From assembly GCF_947367035.1 (NCBI RefSeq), contig NZ_CANBCA010000007.1, positions 1-64,000 of the forward strand: DNA of 64,000 nt. The letters are read 5' to 3'. How positions within the stretch are numbered: position 1 is the stretch's first letter; every line of letters starts with the position of its first letter. This document shows, one piece after another, positions 48,497-57,456 of this stretch. A program made the position numbers and the translations under genes. This DNA is from an uncultured Helicobacter sp. (lineage in GTDB: Bacteria > Campylobacterota > Campylobacteria > Campylobacterales > Helicobacteraceae). The notes under the pieces were generated by a model. That model was not told the DNA's origin and did not search any database. It saw nothing but the letters and a program-made list of their open reading frames with translations.

Positions 48497-49324
48497 TCAA
48501 TTATTTTTAGAATCTACATTATACGATTCTACTTGCATTAACTGGTTTGAAGATTCCATTTTACGTGCAGAATCTTTGTGCTTAGAGTGTTGTGCGTTAG
48601 AATCTTGTGTGATTGCTTGGTGCATTTTATGCGACATTTGCGGATTTTGCAAGAATTTTATCCCTTTTTCAATCATCAAAACACCAAAAATTACAATGGA
48701 AATAGCCGCAAGATTCATTGCGAATTTACGCACAAAAGGTTTATATAAAATCGTATTTGCCAAGATTCCAAAAAGCAATAAAGGCACAAGAGTGGCGACC
48801 CCAAAGATAAGCATAACAAATGCACCTTTAAAAACACTTGCAAAAGACGCTGCACTAAAGAGAAATGCATAAACAAAACCGCAGGGTAATAAACCATTTA
48901 GAATTCCTAATAAATAAAGGCTAAAGGGACTTCTAAGGCTTAAAGCATTCTGAAATTGCATTTGATACCATTTAGAATTTTGCACAGAATGTTCCAAAAG
49001 TGTTAGGAATTTTAATTTACCAAAAAGAGAGAAACCGGCAAGCACCATTAAAATACCTACAAAGACAAACAACGCACCACGCAAAGTACCATTGAGGCTA
49101 AACATACTCCCAAGCCCGCCAACTAATGCACCAAGCAACACATAAGTGCTAATGCGACCAAGATTATAAAGCAAATGGAATCCTACAATACGCCCTTTGC
49201 TTGTATCATTGTTCGCCATCTTACTACTGAAAGCCAACACGATTCCACCACACATTCCAATGCAATGCCCAAATCCCCCCACCAACGCAATACCAAAAAG
49301 GCTAATGAAATCTAAAATTTCCAT
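48497..49324 (-). CDS. SafE/DsbD_2-family membrane protein with a His/Met-rich tail
   Basis: The 275-aa protein has about six membrane helices. It carries GHCIGMCGG near residues 19-27 and the second loop LLPCGFVYAF, which together mark the DsbD_2 (PF13386) family related to CcdA and SafE. Members are linked to copper export or cytochrome oxidase assembly. The hydrophilic C-terminal ~40 residues contain PQMSHKMHQ and several His/Met, suggesting metal binding. It stands next to cysS. Confidence 0.7.
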   Translation of the reverse strand: MEILDFISLFGIALVGGFGHCIGMCGGIVLAFSSKMANNDTSKGRIVGFHLLYNLGRISTYVLLGALVGGLGSMFSLNGTLRGALFVFVGILMVLAGFSLFGKLKFLTLLEHSVQNSKWYQMQFQNALSLRSPFSLYLLGILNGLLPCGFVYAFLFSAASFASVFKGAFVMLIFGVATLVPLLLFGILANTILYKPFVRKFAMNLAAISIVIFGVLMIEKGIKFLQNPQMSHKMHQAITQDSNAQHSKHKDSARKMESSNQLMQVESYNVDSKNN

Positions 49325-49376
49325 TTTACTTCCTAAATTTATATAAAATCGTGAAATCTTGCAAACTTCTGCGATT

Positions 49377-50789
49377 CTATATTTTCTCCCATTCGCACCC
49401 GCTAGGTGTGTCCATTATCTCAATCCCCTCCAAACGCAAATCTTCACGAATTTTATCCGCATTTTGAAAATCCTTTACGCTTTTGTATTCTGCACGTTTT
49501 GCAAGGAGTGCTTCAATCTCTGCGCGTCTTTTTTCGCTTACTCCAAGCTTAAAGTATTCTAAAGAATCCTTAATGCCTACTCCCAATACTCTTGCAACAA
49601 GCGTAAGATTTGTCTGTATTTGTGGAATTTTATTTTTTTGTTTTTTATCCAACATTTCATTTGCATTTGCAATTAATTCATCAAGAACACTTAAGGCTTT
49701 AGAAATATTCAAATCATCACTTAAAGCCCCTAAAAACTCCTTTTTAAAAGAATCTTGCACTCCTTGAGATTCCGCATTATGCGAGGCTTGAACCTGTGCA
49801 AGTCGTTTTTTGAGTCGATAGATTCTATCTAGTCGTTTCTTACTTGCAAGCAAATCTTCTTCGGCAAAATTTAATCCCGCACGATAATGAGTACTTAAGA
49901 GATAGAATCGCAAAATCTCTCCATCATAATTTTTCAAAGCATCTTTGATAAAAAAGCTATTCCCCAAAGACTTTGCCATTTTTTCACCATTAATTGTTAC
50001 AAACCCATTATGAATCCAATATTTTGCCAAAGCTTGCCCGTGTGCGCAACGCGTTTGGGCTACTTCATTTTCATGATGTGGAAAAATCAAATCTGCACCA
50101 CCTCCGTGAATATCAATTGCATACTCACCTGATACCGCTAAATGCTCCTGAATCATTGCACTACATTCAATATGCCAGCCCGGACGCCCCTTGCCAAAGG
50201 GAGATTCATAACCCACATCACCCACACCTTTATAGCTTTTCCATAAAGTAAAATCTTTCACATCGTGTTTTTGCTCATTGTTTTGGATTCTACTTACGCT
50301 CTCTGCTTCTGCGATTCTACCACTTAAACTACCATAATGCGCATCTTTGCTAACAGATAAATACACATCACCATTTTGCGTTTTATAGGCAAAACCTTTA
50401 TCTAGCAGTATCTGTATCATCGCACAAATGCTTGGAAGGCTTTGGGTAGCTTTTGGTTCAATATTTGCCCTTTCCACGCCTAAAGATTCCATTTCTTCAA
50501 GGTATTTTTGTGTATAGGTTTGCGTGATAACTTCCACACTCAAACCGGTTTGTAGGGATTTATTGATAATTTTATCATCAATATCGGTGAAGTTTTTAGC
50601 AAAAATCACTTTATAGCCATATTCACGCAAAAGCTTACGCCACAAATCAAATACAATTGCGCTTCTTGCGTGTCCTAAATGTGAATCATCATATACCGTT
50701 GGACCACACACATACATTCGCACTTCATTAGGATTAATCGGTTCAAAAACGACTTTTTCTTTCAACTTACTATCATAAATTTTTATCAT
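49377..50789 (-). CDS. cysS: cysteinyl-tRNA synthetase
   Basis: The 470-aa class I synthetase has CGPTVYDDSHLGHARS (HIGH-type motif with zinc Cys), zinc residues in GWHIECSAM and HHENE, and KMAKSLGN (KMSKS). The second of two tandem ATGs has the better spaced GGAG. Lengths and domains are normal. It ends convergently with no neighbour overlap. Confidence 0.96.
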   Translation of the reverse strand: MIKIYDSKLKEKVVFEPINPNEVRMYVCGPTVYDDSHLGHARSAIVFDLWRKLLREYGYKVIFAKNFTDIDDKIINKSLQTGLSVEVITQTYTQKYLEEMESLGVERANIEPKATQSLPSICAMIQILLDKGFAYKTQNGDVYLSVSKDAHYGSLSGRIAEAESVSRIQNNEQKHDVKDFTLWKSYKGVGDVGYESPFGKGRPGWHIECSAMIQEHLAVSGEYAIDIHGGGADLIFPHHENEVAQTRCAHGQALAKYWIHNGFVTINGEKMAKSLGNSFFIKDALKNYDGEILRFYLLSTHYRAGLNFAEEDLLASKKRLDRIYRLKKRLAQVQASHNAESQGVQDSFKKEFLGALSDDLNISKALSVLDELIANANEMLDKKQKNKIPQIQTNLTLVARVLGVGIKDSLEYFKLGVSEKRRAEIEALLAKRAEYKSVKDFQNADKIREDLRLEGIEIMDTPSGCEWEKI

Positions 50790-50955
50790 CATTTCTCCAT
50801 TAAATCAAAGATGAAGTATAGCAAAAAATGGTAAGAATTTTAAAATTTAAAATGAGGATTTTAAGTATCTCTGCAAGGCTGGATTTTGTATAATTTTGCA
50901 ATTCTTTTAAAAATACAATTCCGCTTTGCTCTTTTATTGCACAAAATAAAACTCT

Positions 50956-51560
50956 CTAAGATTCTAGTGATTTGCTCCTCATTTTTTCTTTATCCCTAAA
51001 GGTTTTTAAATCAAAATCTAGCACTGCGATATTTTTACCATAACCCTCAAGATTAAATTTATCTAAATTAATTGGAAATTTTTATGAAAAACTCACTCTT
51101 AAATATTCTTTTATTTCCCTCTCTAGTATTTCCTCTAGCTTATTCTTTTCGTTCCACGATGGGCAGTGATTAACTTTCGCATCAAAAACCTTTTGTTCTA
51201 AATCCTTTTTTAGTTTATTTAAATGTTTTTTGCCATTAGAAATACCCTCAAATTCTTTAAGCATTTCATTCTTCCATTTTTGAGAATAGGTTAAAATAAT
51301 ATACTTATTTAAGCCTTTTGCGTAGCCATATTCTTTACACTATTTGTGCTTATATCCACTATCACAATATTTGATTCTATTATATCCTTATTAAAAATTT
51401 TATCAGGAATATTAACATCAGAATTTTGCTCCATAATTAGGTATAAGCTCAAATTTTAATAAATTATTTTCGCCCTGAATTCTATTGATGACATTATTAA
51501 TGGCACTCTGATATATTTCTTTATAAGCCTTATTAAATTCCATCGCAACAAAATATATCT
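50956..51560 (-). pseudogene. decayed gene resembling nucleoside 2-deoxyribosyltransferase/TIR-like proteins
   Basis: Translation on the - strand shows pieces in several frames. The first, about 51555 to 51421, is YFVAMEFNKAYKEIYQSAIN, running on to ENNLLKFELIPNYGAKF. After a frameshift near 51420, DIIESNIVIVDIST is readable. After a second near 51335, YGYAKGLNKYIILTYS continues to 51082. An in-frame TAA is then passed into FNLEGYGKNIAVLDFDLKTF, ending near 50956. A VAMxF beginning, an I-DI-hydrophobic middle and a YGYAxGxxK end is the order found in nucleoside deoxyribosyltransferase-like domains. Several lesions show it is dead. The stretches 50793-50955 and 51561-51693 hold nothing else. 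Confidence 0.5.
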
Positions 51561-51693
51561 AACCTTCATTAATCCACATTTCCTTTTATATCCTTTTGAT
51601 ACACAATAGAATTAGATATGCAAAACTCCCTTGTTAATTATCTAGATTCTATCTAAATATGTTTGTATTATCATTTATGCTCCTCACTCCCAT

Positions 51694-52638
51694 TTAACCT
51701 ACTCCAATGTATTTTTCTTTAAGATATTTTTGCATTTCTTCATCATCAAAAACTTTATCAAATTTTGCTTTTATTTCTGTATCAAACCCTGCTTTGATTT
51801 GTTTGTTTATATCTTCAATAAAAGTTTTAAAATCACTATTTTTTTCTAAAAGCATATTTAGTGTTTGTATGTCAAGCTCTCTTTCTTTGGAACTAAGCAA
51901 AATTTTAGAGTCTAAAATGTCACACTCAAGTTTTATCACCCCTATACCAAAGTTTTGATTAAGTCGCCTCAATTCACTTAAAACTTCATCATCAATTTCT
52001 TTAAAAACTACCAAGTATCCTTCATTTGCCCAGCTACAATTACTCACGGCTTGAAAATAACTTTCTTTTAAATTTGAAAAATCAAGACTGATTTTAAGCT
52101 CAAATGAAAAAAATTTGTAACTATTTTGCCCTATATTATGCAAAAGTGTCAAAGTCTCTTTGTTGTAATCATCATAAGGAAAATACGCGCCTACAATATC
52201 AGGGTAATTCCATTTGTCTTTACCCATTGCTGCTTTTCTGCTTTTTTCGTGGTAAATAGTTTTGCATTGGAGATTAAAATTAGAATTTTCATAGAGAAAT
52301 TTTACAAGTAAGGGGTGCAAATCCCTTTCGTGAAATGGATTCTTTTCTTGTTTGTCTTTTTCATCTGCCAATGCATCATTAATTTTTAAATGAGCTAATT
52401 CACCCTCTCTAGCCTTGAGCCAAAAAGTTGTAGGCTTTTTGTAAGCGAATATGAAGTGATTTTCTTTTCTTTTAATGCTTGTATAAATCCTAGCCTCAAT
52501 AGTTTTAATAGGCGTTTTTCCAACGCTTGAAAGCTTTTTACCAAGCCCAATTTCACAAGCCTTTAACCAAATTTGCTCACTTGTCAAAGGCTCTTTTGTC
52601 TGTTTTAAAGCCTCTACAATCAATTCTTTATAAGTCAT
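51694..52638 (-). CDS. HARE-HTH domain protein with predicted nuclease-like C-terminus (COG2958)
   Basis: The 314-aa protein starts with a winged helix of the HARE-HTH type (KELIVEALKQTKEPLTSEQIW and KTIEARIYTSIKR). The C-terminal part (~105-285) has HPLLVKFLYENSNF, PDIVGAYFP and FFSFELKI, an Asp...ExK pattern of restriction-like folds. HARE domains are predicted to bind DNA next to modification and repair enzymes. It lies between the decayed NDT-like gene and guaA, and could be part of a restriction or defence unit whose partner has been lost. Confidence 0.65.
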   Translation of the reverse strand: MTYKELIVEALKQTKEPLTSEQIWLKACEIGLGKKLSSVGKTPIKTIEARIYTSIKRKENHFIFAYKKPTTFWLKAREGELAHLKINDALADEKDKQEKNPFHERDLHPLLVKFLYENSNFNLQCKTIYHEKSRKAAMGKDKWNYPDIVGAYFPYDDYNKETLTLLHNIGQNSYKFFSFELKISLDFSNLKESYFQAVSNCSWANEGYLVVFKEIDDEVLSELRRLNQNFGIGVIKLECDILDSKILLSSKERELDIQTLNMLLEKNSDFKTFIEDINKQIKAGFDTEIKAKFDKVFDDEEMQKYLKEKYIGVG

Positions 52639-52666
52639 TTTACTCCTTTTTGAATTCTGTTAGTAT

Positions 52667-55600
52667 TCACTCCCACTCAATCGTGCCCGGCGGTTTGCTT
52701 GTGATATCATACACCACGCGGTTAATGCCCTCTACTTCGTTGATGATTCTATTACTCACGCCCTCTAAAAAATCGTGGGGTAAATGCGCAAAAGTTGCAG
52801 TCATTCCATCAATCGCTTCCACCGCTCGCACACAAATCGTATTATCATAAGTGCGATTATCGCCCATTACACCCACACTCCGCACATTGAGCAGCACACA
52901 AAACGCCTGCCATACCTTATCATAATAGCTTTGTTTGTGTAGCTCGTCTATAAAGATAGAATCCGCCTCACGCAGCAAATCCAAATCTGCCTTATTCACC
53001 TCTCCCATAATGCGAATGGCTAGCCCGGGTCCGGGGAATGGGTGGCGCATTAGCATAGATTCAGGCATTCCAAGCTCTCGCCCTAATGCCCTTACTTCGT
53101 CCTTAAATAGCTCTCGTAATGGCTCAATCAGCTCAAACTTCATCCATTCAGGTAACCCACCGACATTATGATGAGACTTTATCGTCTTAGAGGGACCCTT
53201 CACACTCACAGATTCTATCACATCAGGGTAGAGTGTGCCTTGCGCGAGGAACTTTATCTCACCTTTTGTATTATGCTTTTTCGCCTCTTTTTCAAACACT
53301 TCAATGAAAGTCTCGCCGATAATTTTACGCTTAATCTCGGGGTCAAGCACACCCTTAAGGCGGCTTAAAAATAACTCACTTGCGTCCGCAGTAATCAGGG
53401 GCACTTTGAGATTTTCTTTAAACATTTTCTCCACTGCCTCTCTCTCGCCTTTGCGCAAAAGTCCGGTATCAACAAACACTGGAATAAGATTCTCCCCAAT
53501 GGCGCGATATAAAAGTGCAGCGACAACGGAGCTATCTACCCCACCACTCACCGCACACAACACTTTACTCGTTGTCTCTTTGGTGATTTTAAGAGAGTTT
53601 GCTACTCCACTTCTGTCATCACCCTCAAGGTAACTCCCTCGTGTCGCACCTTCACAACTCTTAAAATCCCTCAAAGATACTGCCGAACCTGAATCTGCAC
53701 TAGATTCTAAATGACTTTGCCCTTTAATGTCGCTAGATTCTGTATGTTGAGAATCCACAATTCTAGTATTTGCGGTGTGGCTGTGTAAGTTTTTTGGATT
53801 TTTTGTAAGGTTAGCGGACTTAGTGTTCGTGCCCTGCGAAAAATCCAAAATCTTATCGCATTGCATACCCAAAGATGAATTGCGCTTAAAGCACGAGGTA
53901 AGATGGTCATTCACCATTCCAATACTCTGCATCATCGCATACATAGTCGTAGTGCCGACAAACTTAAACCCGCGCTTTTTCAAATCCTTAGCGATTTTAT
54001 CCGATAGCGGCGTGGAAGCGGGTAAATCCGCAATGCTTTCAAAGGCATTGATAATCGGCTTACCTCCCACAAAGCCCCAAATATATTTATCAAAGCTCCC
54101 AAACTCCCTTTGCACCGCCATAAATGCCTTAGCATTGATAATCGCTGCTTCTATTTTGGCACGATTCCTAATAATCCCCTCATTTCGCATTAGCTCTTTG
54201 ATTTTGTCCTCATCATAGTTGGCTACAATGTGAGGGTCAAAGTCATCAAATGCCACCCTAAAAGCCTCGCGTTTTTTAAGAATCGTAATCCAAGAAAGTC
54301 CCGCTTGAAAGCCCTCTAGCACAAGATGTTCAAAGAGCTTTTTATCCTCGTGCAGTGGTTCGCCCCACTCTGTGTCGTGGTAGTCCTCATAGAGCTTACG
54401 CGCCGCCTCGTCCTTATCGGTAGCCCAAGCGCAACGCACCTTTTCACGCACACCCTCATTTGAATCTTGCGCCTCAAGCCCCAAAGACTTTTGCAAACTC
54501 TCACGCGCAATGCTTAGAGGGATAAGTTCGGGTGAAAATGCACCAGCACTCCCCGCAGGGATAGGCTTTTTTCCTGTTTTTGCAAACCCCAAAGCCTGAT
54601 AGAATCCTAAAGCCCACTCAAGACTATTAACCTTTATCACTTCAAATGCACCTAAATACCGCATAAATGCCTCTTTGAGCAGTGCCTTGCCCACACCCTT
54701 TCTAAAGGCTTTTGGAGCGACAAAAAGCATTGCAATTTCATTTTTTTCTATCTCAATAAAACCTAACCATTCTTCATTTTTTTGCGCTATAAGTAAATTT
54801 TTAGATTTTAATATAGCCTCCCGTATTTCCTCTCTCATACCCGCAATTTCATTTTCGCTTAAATCTTTGTGTGTAGCCCTTGCACCTTCCTCCCAGATTT
54901 CAATAAGTCTTTGTATGGTTTGTGCTTTGCCAATGTGCTTAAAGGCTTCTTGAATCTGCATAAAACTCATAGGATTTTCACAATGCACAATCTCACTTCC
55001 ACAGACGATACGGCGCAATTTTTCAATCTCATTTTGCGCGAAATGACGCATATTCCAAGATGTATCCGCGCCGCAAATCCCTACTGCAAAGTTTTGCAAC
55101 ATTTGCCCACCACATTCACTATGCACAACTTCAGGGTGAAACTGCAGGGCATAAATCTTGCGCTTAGAATCCGCAATCGCGCAATAATGCGTATTTCCAG
55201 ACTTTGCAAGCTCTCTAAATCCTTGCGGGATAGATTCTACCTTGTCCGCGTGGCTCATCCACACGATAGAATCTTGCTTTATGCCTTTAAAAAGTGAGCA
55301 AGATTTAAAACCTTGCGTGGTGCTATTTTCTAATTCTTGCCATACTTTTTTTTCAAGCCTAAAGACAAGATGACTGATTTTTTTGCCCTTATAAGGTTTA
55401 GGATATTCCCCCACTTTTTGCATTTCAAGCCTTTTTGCTACCTTGATTGAAGCGGTATTATCCTCTTTGATGAGACAATACACTTCCTCCAATCCCAAAG
55501 TTTCAAAGCCATATTTTACGCACATTCTAGCCACTTCGCTTCCATAGCCTTTTCCCCAAAAATCGCGGTGCAAAAGATAGCCGATTTCTACAATTTTTTG

Positions 55601-56797
55601 AGTTTTGCCCTTTAGACTTATCTCCGTATGATTTAGCCCCGCATTGCCGATAATTGCGCCGCTTTGCTTCTCTATAATCGCGCAGATTCCAAAGCCATAT
55701 TGTTGATAATGCGCTAATTGCTTATCCAGCCATTCTTGGCTCTGCTTTTTGCTAAAGCCCTGCCCCCACGCATACATTGTTTGCTTATCGCTCACAATTT
55801 TATGCAATGCCGCAAAATCTGCCTGCGTGTAAGGGCGCAAAAAGACGCGCTCACTCTCGCACACAAAAGCATTTGCCAGAGAATCGCTAGTTTCTCTTTC
55901 AAGTGCTTTTTTTAATATCGCTTTGCTCACCTTTAAATGCACGATGGGGAAGTCTCTCCCTGCGGAATCTTTTTCGCTCATTCCTACTTTTTCAAAGCCC
56001 AAAGACTTATAAAATGCCAAACCTTGCGTGTTTTGTTCATTGCAATCTACTAAAATGCAAGGATAGTCTTTCAAATATCGCTCTAATGCTTCTTTGAGTA
56101 GTGCTTTGCCTATACCTTTTCTAAAAGCACTTGATGCGACAAAAAGCATTTCAATCTTATTCTTTTCCACACCAACAAAGCCCAAAAAGTCCTTTTTATC
56201 TGTCGCAGTGATGATGTTTTGGGAGCTTTGCAATGCCGCTTTGACTTCTAGTCTAATCTCTGCAATGTGTTGCTTAGTTAAAAAAATATGGCTTGCTTGC
56301 ACAGAATCTTCCCATAAATCAAGCAAGGCTGTGAGCATTTGAGGAAACTTGCGATGAGAAAAAATATCAAAAGAGAGCGTCATTGGTGCTTGTATGCCTT
56401 GAGAAGCACCTTGAAATGCAAAACAAGATGAATCTTTAGAATCTTGAGAAGATTCCATAATCTCTAGCACCGCCTTGCCAAATTCTTGCGCGTCCGCCTT
56501 GATGACGCGTCCGCCAAAATGTTGGGCGATGAGCTGCATACCATAGCAGATGCCAAGAATGGGAATCCCAAGCGTGAAAATCGCACTATCAGGCTTATAA
56601 GCGTCTTTTTCATACACGCTTGCAGGTCCTCCACTTAGGATAATGCCCTTAGGATTTTTGCTCTTAATAGAATCTAGTTTTTCAAAGTAAGGGACAATCT
56701 CGGTATAAACGCCATATTCACGCAGTCGCCTTGCGATGAGCTGTGTGTATTGAGAGCCAAAATCTAGCACTAAAATTTGGACATTATTTGCTTGCAT
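52667..56797 (-). CDS. guaA: GMP synthetase with nested GNAT acetyltransferase and Tag glycosylase domains
   Basis: The 1376-aa protein contains a full GuaA (about 510 aa) in three pieces: glutaminase part 1 (1-~113, GICYGMQL with Cys84), glutaminase part 2 (~500-600, MSHADKVE and QFHPEVVHS with His554/Glu556), and ATP pyrophosphatase plus dimerisation domain (~1077-1376, [13 protein letters not shown] and PPGTIEWE). Insert 1 (~114-499) has two GNAT domains: 138-292 (YjaB-like, [11 protein letters not shown]) and 312-486 (RimJ-like, FWGKGYGSE). Insert 2 (~601-1076) has a GNAT 609-765 ([11 protein letters not shown]), a 3-methyladenine DNA glycosylase I at 787-972 and a ~100-residue disordered linker. 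Catalytic residues of every part are present. No intein splice motifs flank the inserts. No stop or frameshift occurs over 4.1 kb. Confidence 0.93.
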   Translation of the reverse strand: MQANNVQILVLDFGSQYTQLIARRLREYGVYTEIVPYFEKLDSIKSKNPKGIILSGGPASVYEKDAYKPDSAIFTLGIPILGICYGMQLIAQHFGGRVIKADAQEFGKAVLEIMESSQDSKDSSCFAFQGASQGIQAPMTLSFDIFSHRKFPQMLTALLDLWEDSVQASHIFLTKQHIAEIRLEVKAALQSSQNIITATDKKDFLGFVGVEKNKIEMLFVASSAFRKGIGKALLKEALERYLKDYPCILVDCNEQNTQGLAFYKSLGFEKVGMSEKDSAGRDFPIVHLKVSKAILKKALERETSDSLANAFVCESERVFLRPYTQADFAALHKIVSDKQTMYAWGQGFSKKQSQEWLDKQLAHYQQYGFGICAIIEKQSGAIIGNAGLNHTEISLKGKTQKIVEIGYLLHRDFWGKGYGSEVARMCVKYGFETLGLEEVYCLIKEDNTASIKVAKRLEMQKVGEYPKPYKGKKISHLVFRLEKKVWQELENSTTQGFKSCSLFKGIKQDSIVWMSHADKVESIPQGFRELAKSGNTHYCAIADSKRKIYALQFHPEVVHSECGGQMLQNFAVGICGADTSWNMRHFAQNEIEKLRRIVCGSEIVHCENPMSFMQIQEAFKHIGKAQTIQRLIEIWEEGARATHKDLSENEIAGMREEIREAILKSKNLLIAQKNEEWLGFIEIEKNEIAMLFVAPKAFRKGVGKALLKEAFMRYLGAFEVIKVNSLEWALGFYQALGFAKTGKKPIPAGSAGAFSPELIPLSIARESLQKSLGLEAQDSNEGVREKVRCAWATDKDEAARKLYEDYHDTEWGEPLHEDKKLFEHLVLEGFQAGLSWITILKKREAFRVAFDDFDPHIVANYDEDKIKELMRNEGIIRNRAKIEAAIINAKAFMAVQREFGSFDKYIWGFVGGKPIINAFESIADLPASTPLSDKIAKDLKKRGFKFVGTTTMYAMMQSIGMVNDHLTSCFKRNSSLGMQCDKILDFSQGTNTKSANLTKNPKNLHSHTANTRIVDSQHTESSDIKGQSHLESSADSGSAVSLRDFKSCEGATRGSYLEGDDRSGVANSLKITKETTSKVLCAVSGGVDSSVVAALLYRAIGENLIPVFVDTGLLRKGEREAVEKMFKENLKVPLITADASELFLSRLKGVLDPEIKRKIIGETFIEVFEKEAKKHNTKGEIKFLAQGTLYPDVIESVSVKGPSKTIKSHHNVGGLPEWMKFELIEPLRELFKDEVRALGRELGMPESMLMRHPFPGPGLAIRIMGEVNKADLDLLREADSIFIDELHKQSYYDKVWQAFCVLLNVRSVGVMGDNRTYDNTICVRAVEAIDGMTATFAHLPHDFLEGVSNRIINEVEGINRVVYDITSKPPGTIEWE
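53570..55000 (-). other. tag: insertion 2 in guaA: GNAT + DNA glycosylase Tag between glutaminase and ATP-pyrophosphatase
   Basis: It corresponds to residues ~601-1076. GNAT 3 (609-765) is clearly paralogous to GNAT 1. Tag (787-972; nucleotides 53882-54439) has [56 protein letters not shown] and VNDHLTSCF. The zinc set is Cys789, His807, His965 and Cys969; the catalytic-site Glu828 sits in LEGFQAG. A linker of Ser/Asn/Thr-rich sequence (973-1076) joins it to the PP-loop domain. Confidence 0.92.
55301..56458 (-). other. insertion 1 in guaA: two GNAT domains inside the glutaminase domain
   Basis: It corresponds to residues ~114-499, placed between the AVLEI and SLFKGIKQ segments that adjoin in normal GuaA. 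The first GNAT includes [13 protein letters not shown] (acetyl-CoA loop). The second starts at [11 protein letters not shown] with loop [11 protein letters not shown]. The reading frame is open throughout. Confidence 0.9.
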
Positions 56798-56955
56798 AAA
56801 GAATCCTTGACAAAGTAGGTTTGCATTTGTTAAATTGTGGCGGAATCTTAGCTAAAAGTTGCTTATAAGTGCTTTTATTCAAGCTTTGTGATTGAGATTT
56901 GTGATTTTGTGATAGAGTATTTATTGACTCCCAATCTGAAATCTTCCTCCAAACC

Positions 56956-57343
56956 TTAAACGATGATATTATCTCTATCCTTTTTATGAAGATGTAAGAA
57001 TGAGTGCAGGAAGCGGGGCATATAATGAAGCAAAAAGCCGAACAGCTAAACTTCCCCAAATCCTTTTTACGCCAATATTTTGGCATTATATCTTTCAATA
57101 ATTTACTATTATTATAGGGAAAGGTAATTCTATGTCTCCAACTTTGCCTGAAAGTTGCTACCTTTTAGTGCAATTAGGCAGCGTCAATGATGGACAAATA
57201 TGTATTACTCGTATTGAGGACGAGCTATATGTTAAATGCTTACAAAAGCAACCAAGATTGAAGCTTTTTACTGATAATAAAACTTATGAACCCATAGAAT
57301 GAGAGGGCGTGTGATAGGGTATTTTAAAAAGACTTCACTTTAA
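56956..57343 (+). pseudogene. decayed phage-type S24 repressor
   Basis: Pieces of a LexA/CI-like protein can be read in changing frames on the + strand: LNDDIISI, then FYEDVRMSAGSGAYNEA (56982-57038), then KSFLRQYFG (near 57058-57087), then a catalytic-Ser segment GKGNSMSPTLPES (57118-57156) in the same frame as GSVNDGQICITRIEDELYVK and NKTYEPIE, stopped at 57302 by TGA. GRVIGYFKKTSL at 57306-57343 is the usual C-terminus. At least four frameshifts and a truncated N-terminal part show a dead prophage repressor. The remainder of 56798-57456 has no gene. Confidence 0.75.
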
Positions 57344-57428
57344 ATCAAAGTATTTTAAAGAGCAAACTACCATTTTACCGAAGATACAAGCCACTCAATC
57401 TATCAATTTTACACTTTGAAATAAAATA

Positions 57429-57435
57429 CCCCCCC
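57429..57435 (+). repeat. C7 tract
   Basis: A run of seven C lies 21 bases downstream of the carboxyspermidine dehydrogenase stop (G7 on the coding strand). It is in non-coding DNA and its effect is not evident. Confidence 0.5.
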
Positions 57436-57456
57436 TTATACTATTCGCGATGCTTT

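Noticed and set aside
52935-56342. several + strand frames opposite guaA (for example 53235-53633, 54869-55297)
   Set aside because: Low-quality shadows of a coding strand whose domains are all recognised.
53570-56458. inteins in guaA
   Set aside because: Neither insertion has Cys/Ser splice starts, the terminal His-Asn pair or homing endonuclease motifs; the inserts consist of GNAT and Tag enzymes.
56784-57098. 104-aa frame on - upstream of guaA
   Set aside because: It reads across the decayed phage repressor on the other strand and overlaps the guaA start; no ribosome site or domain.
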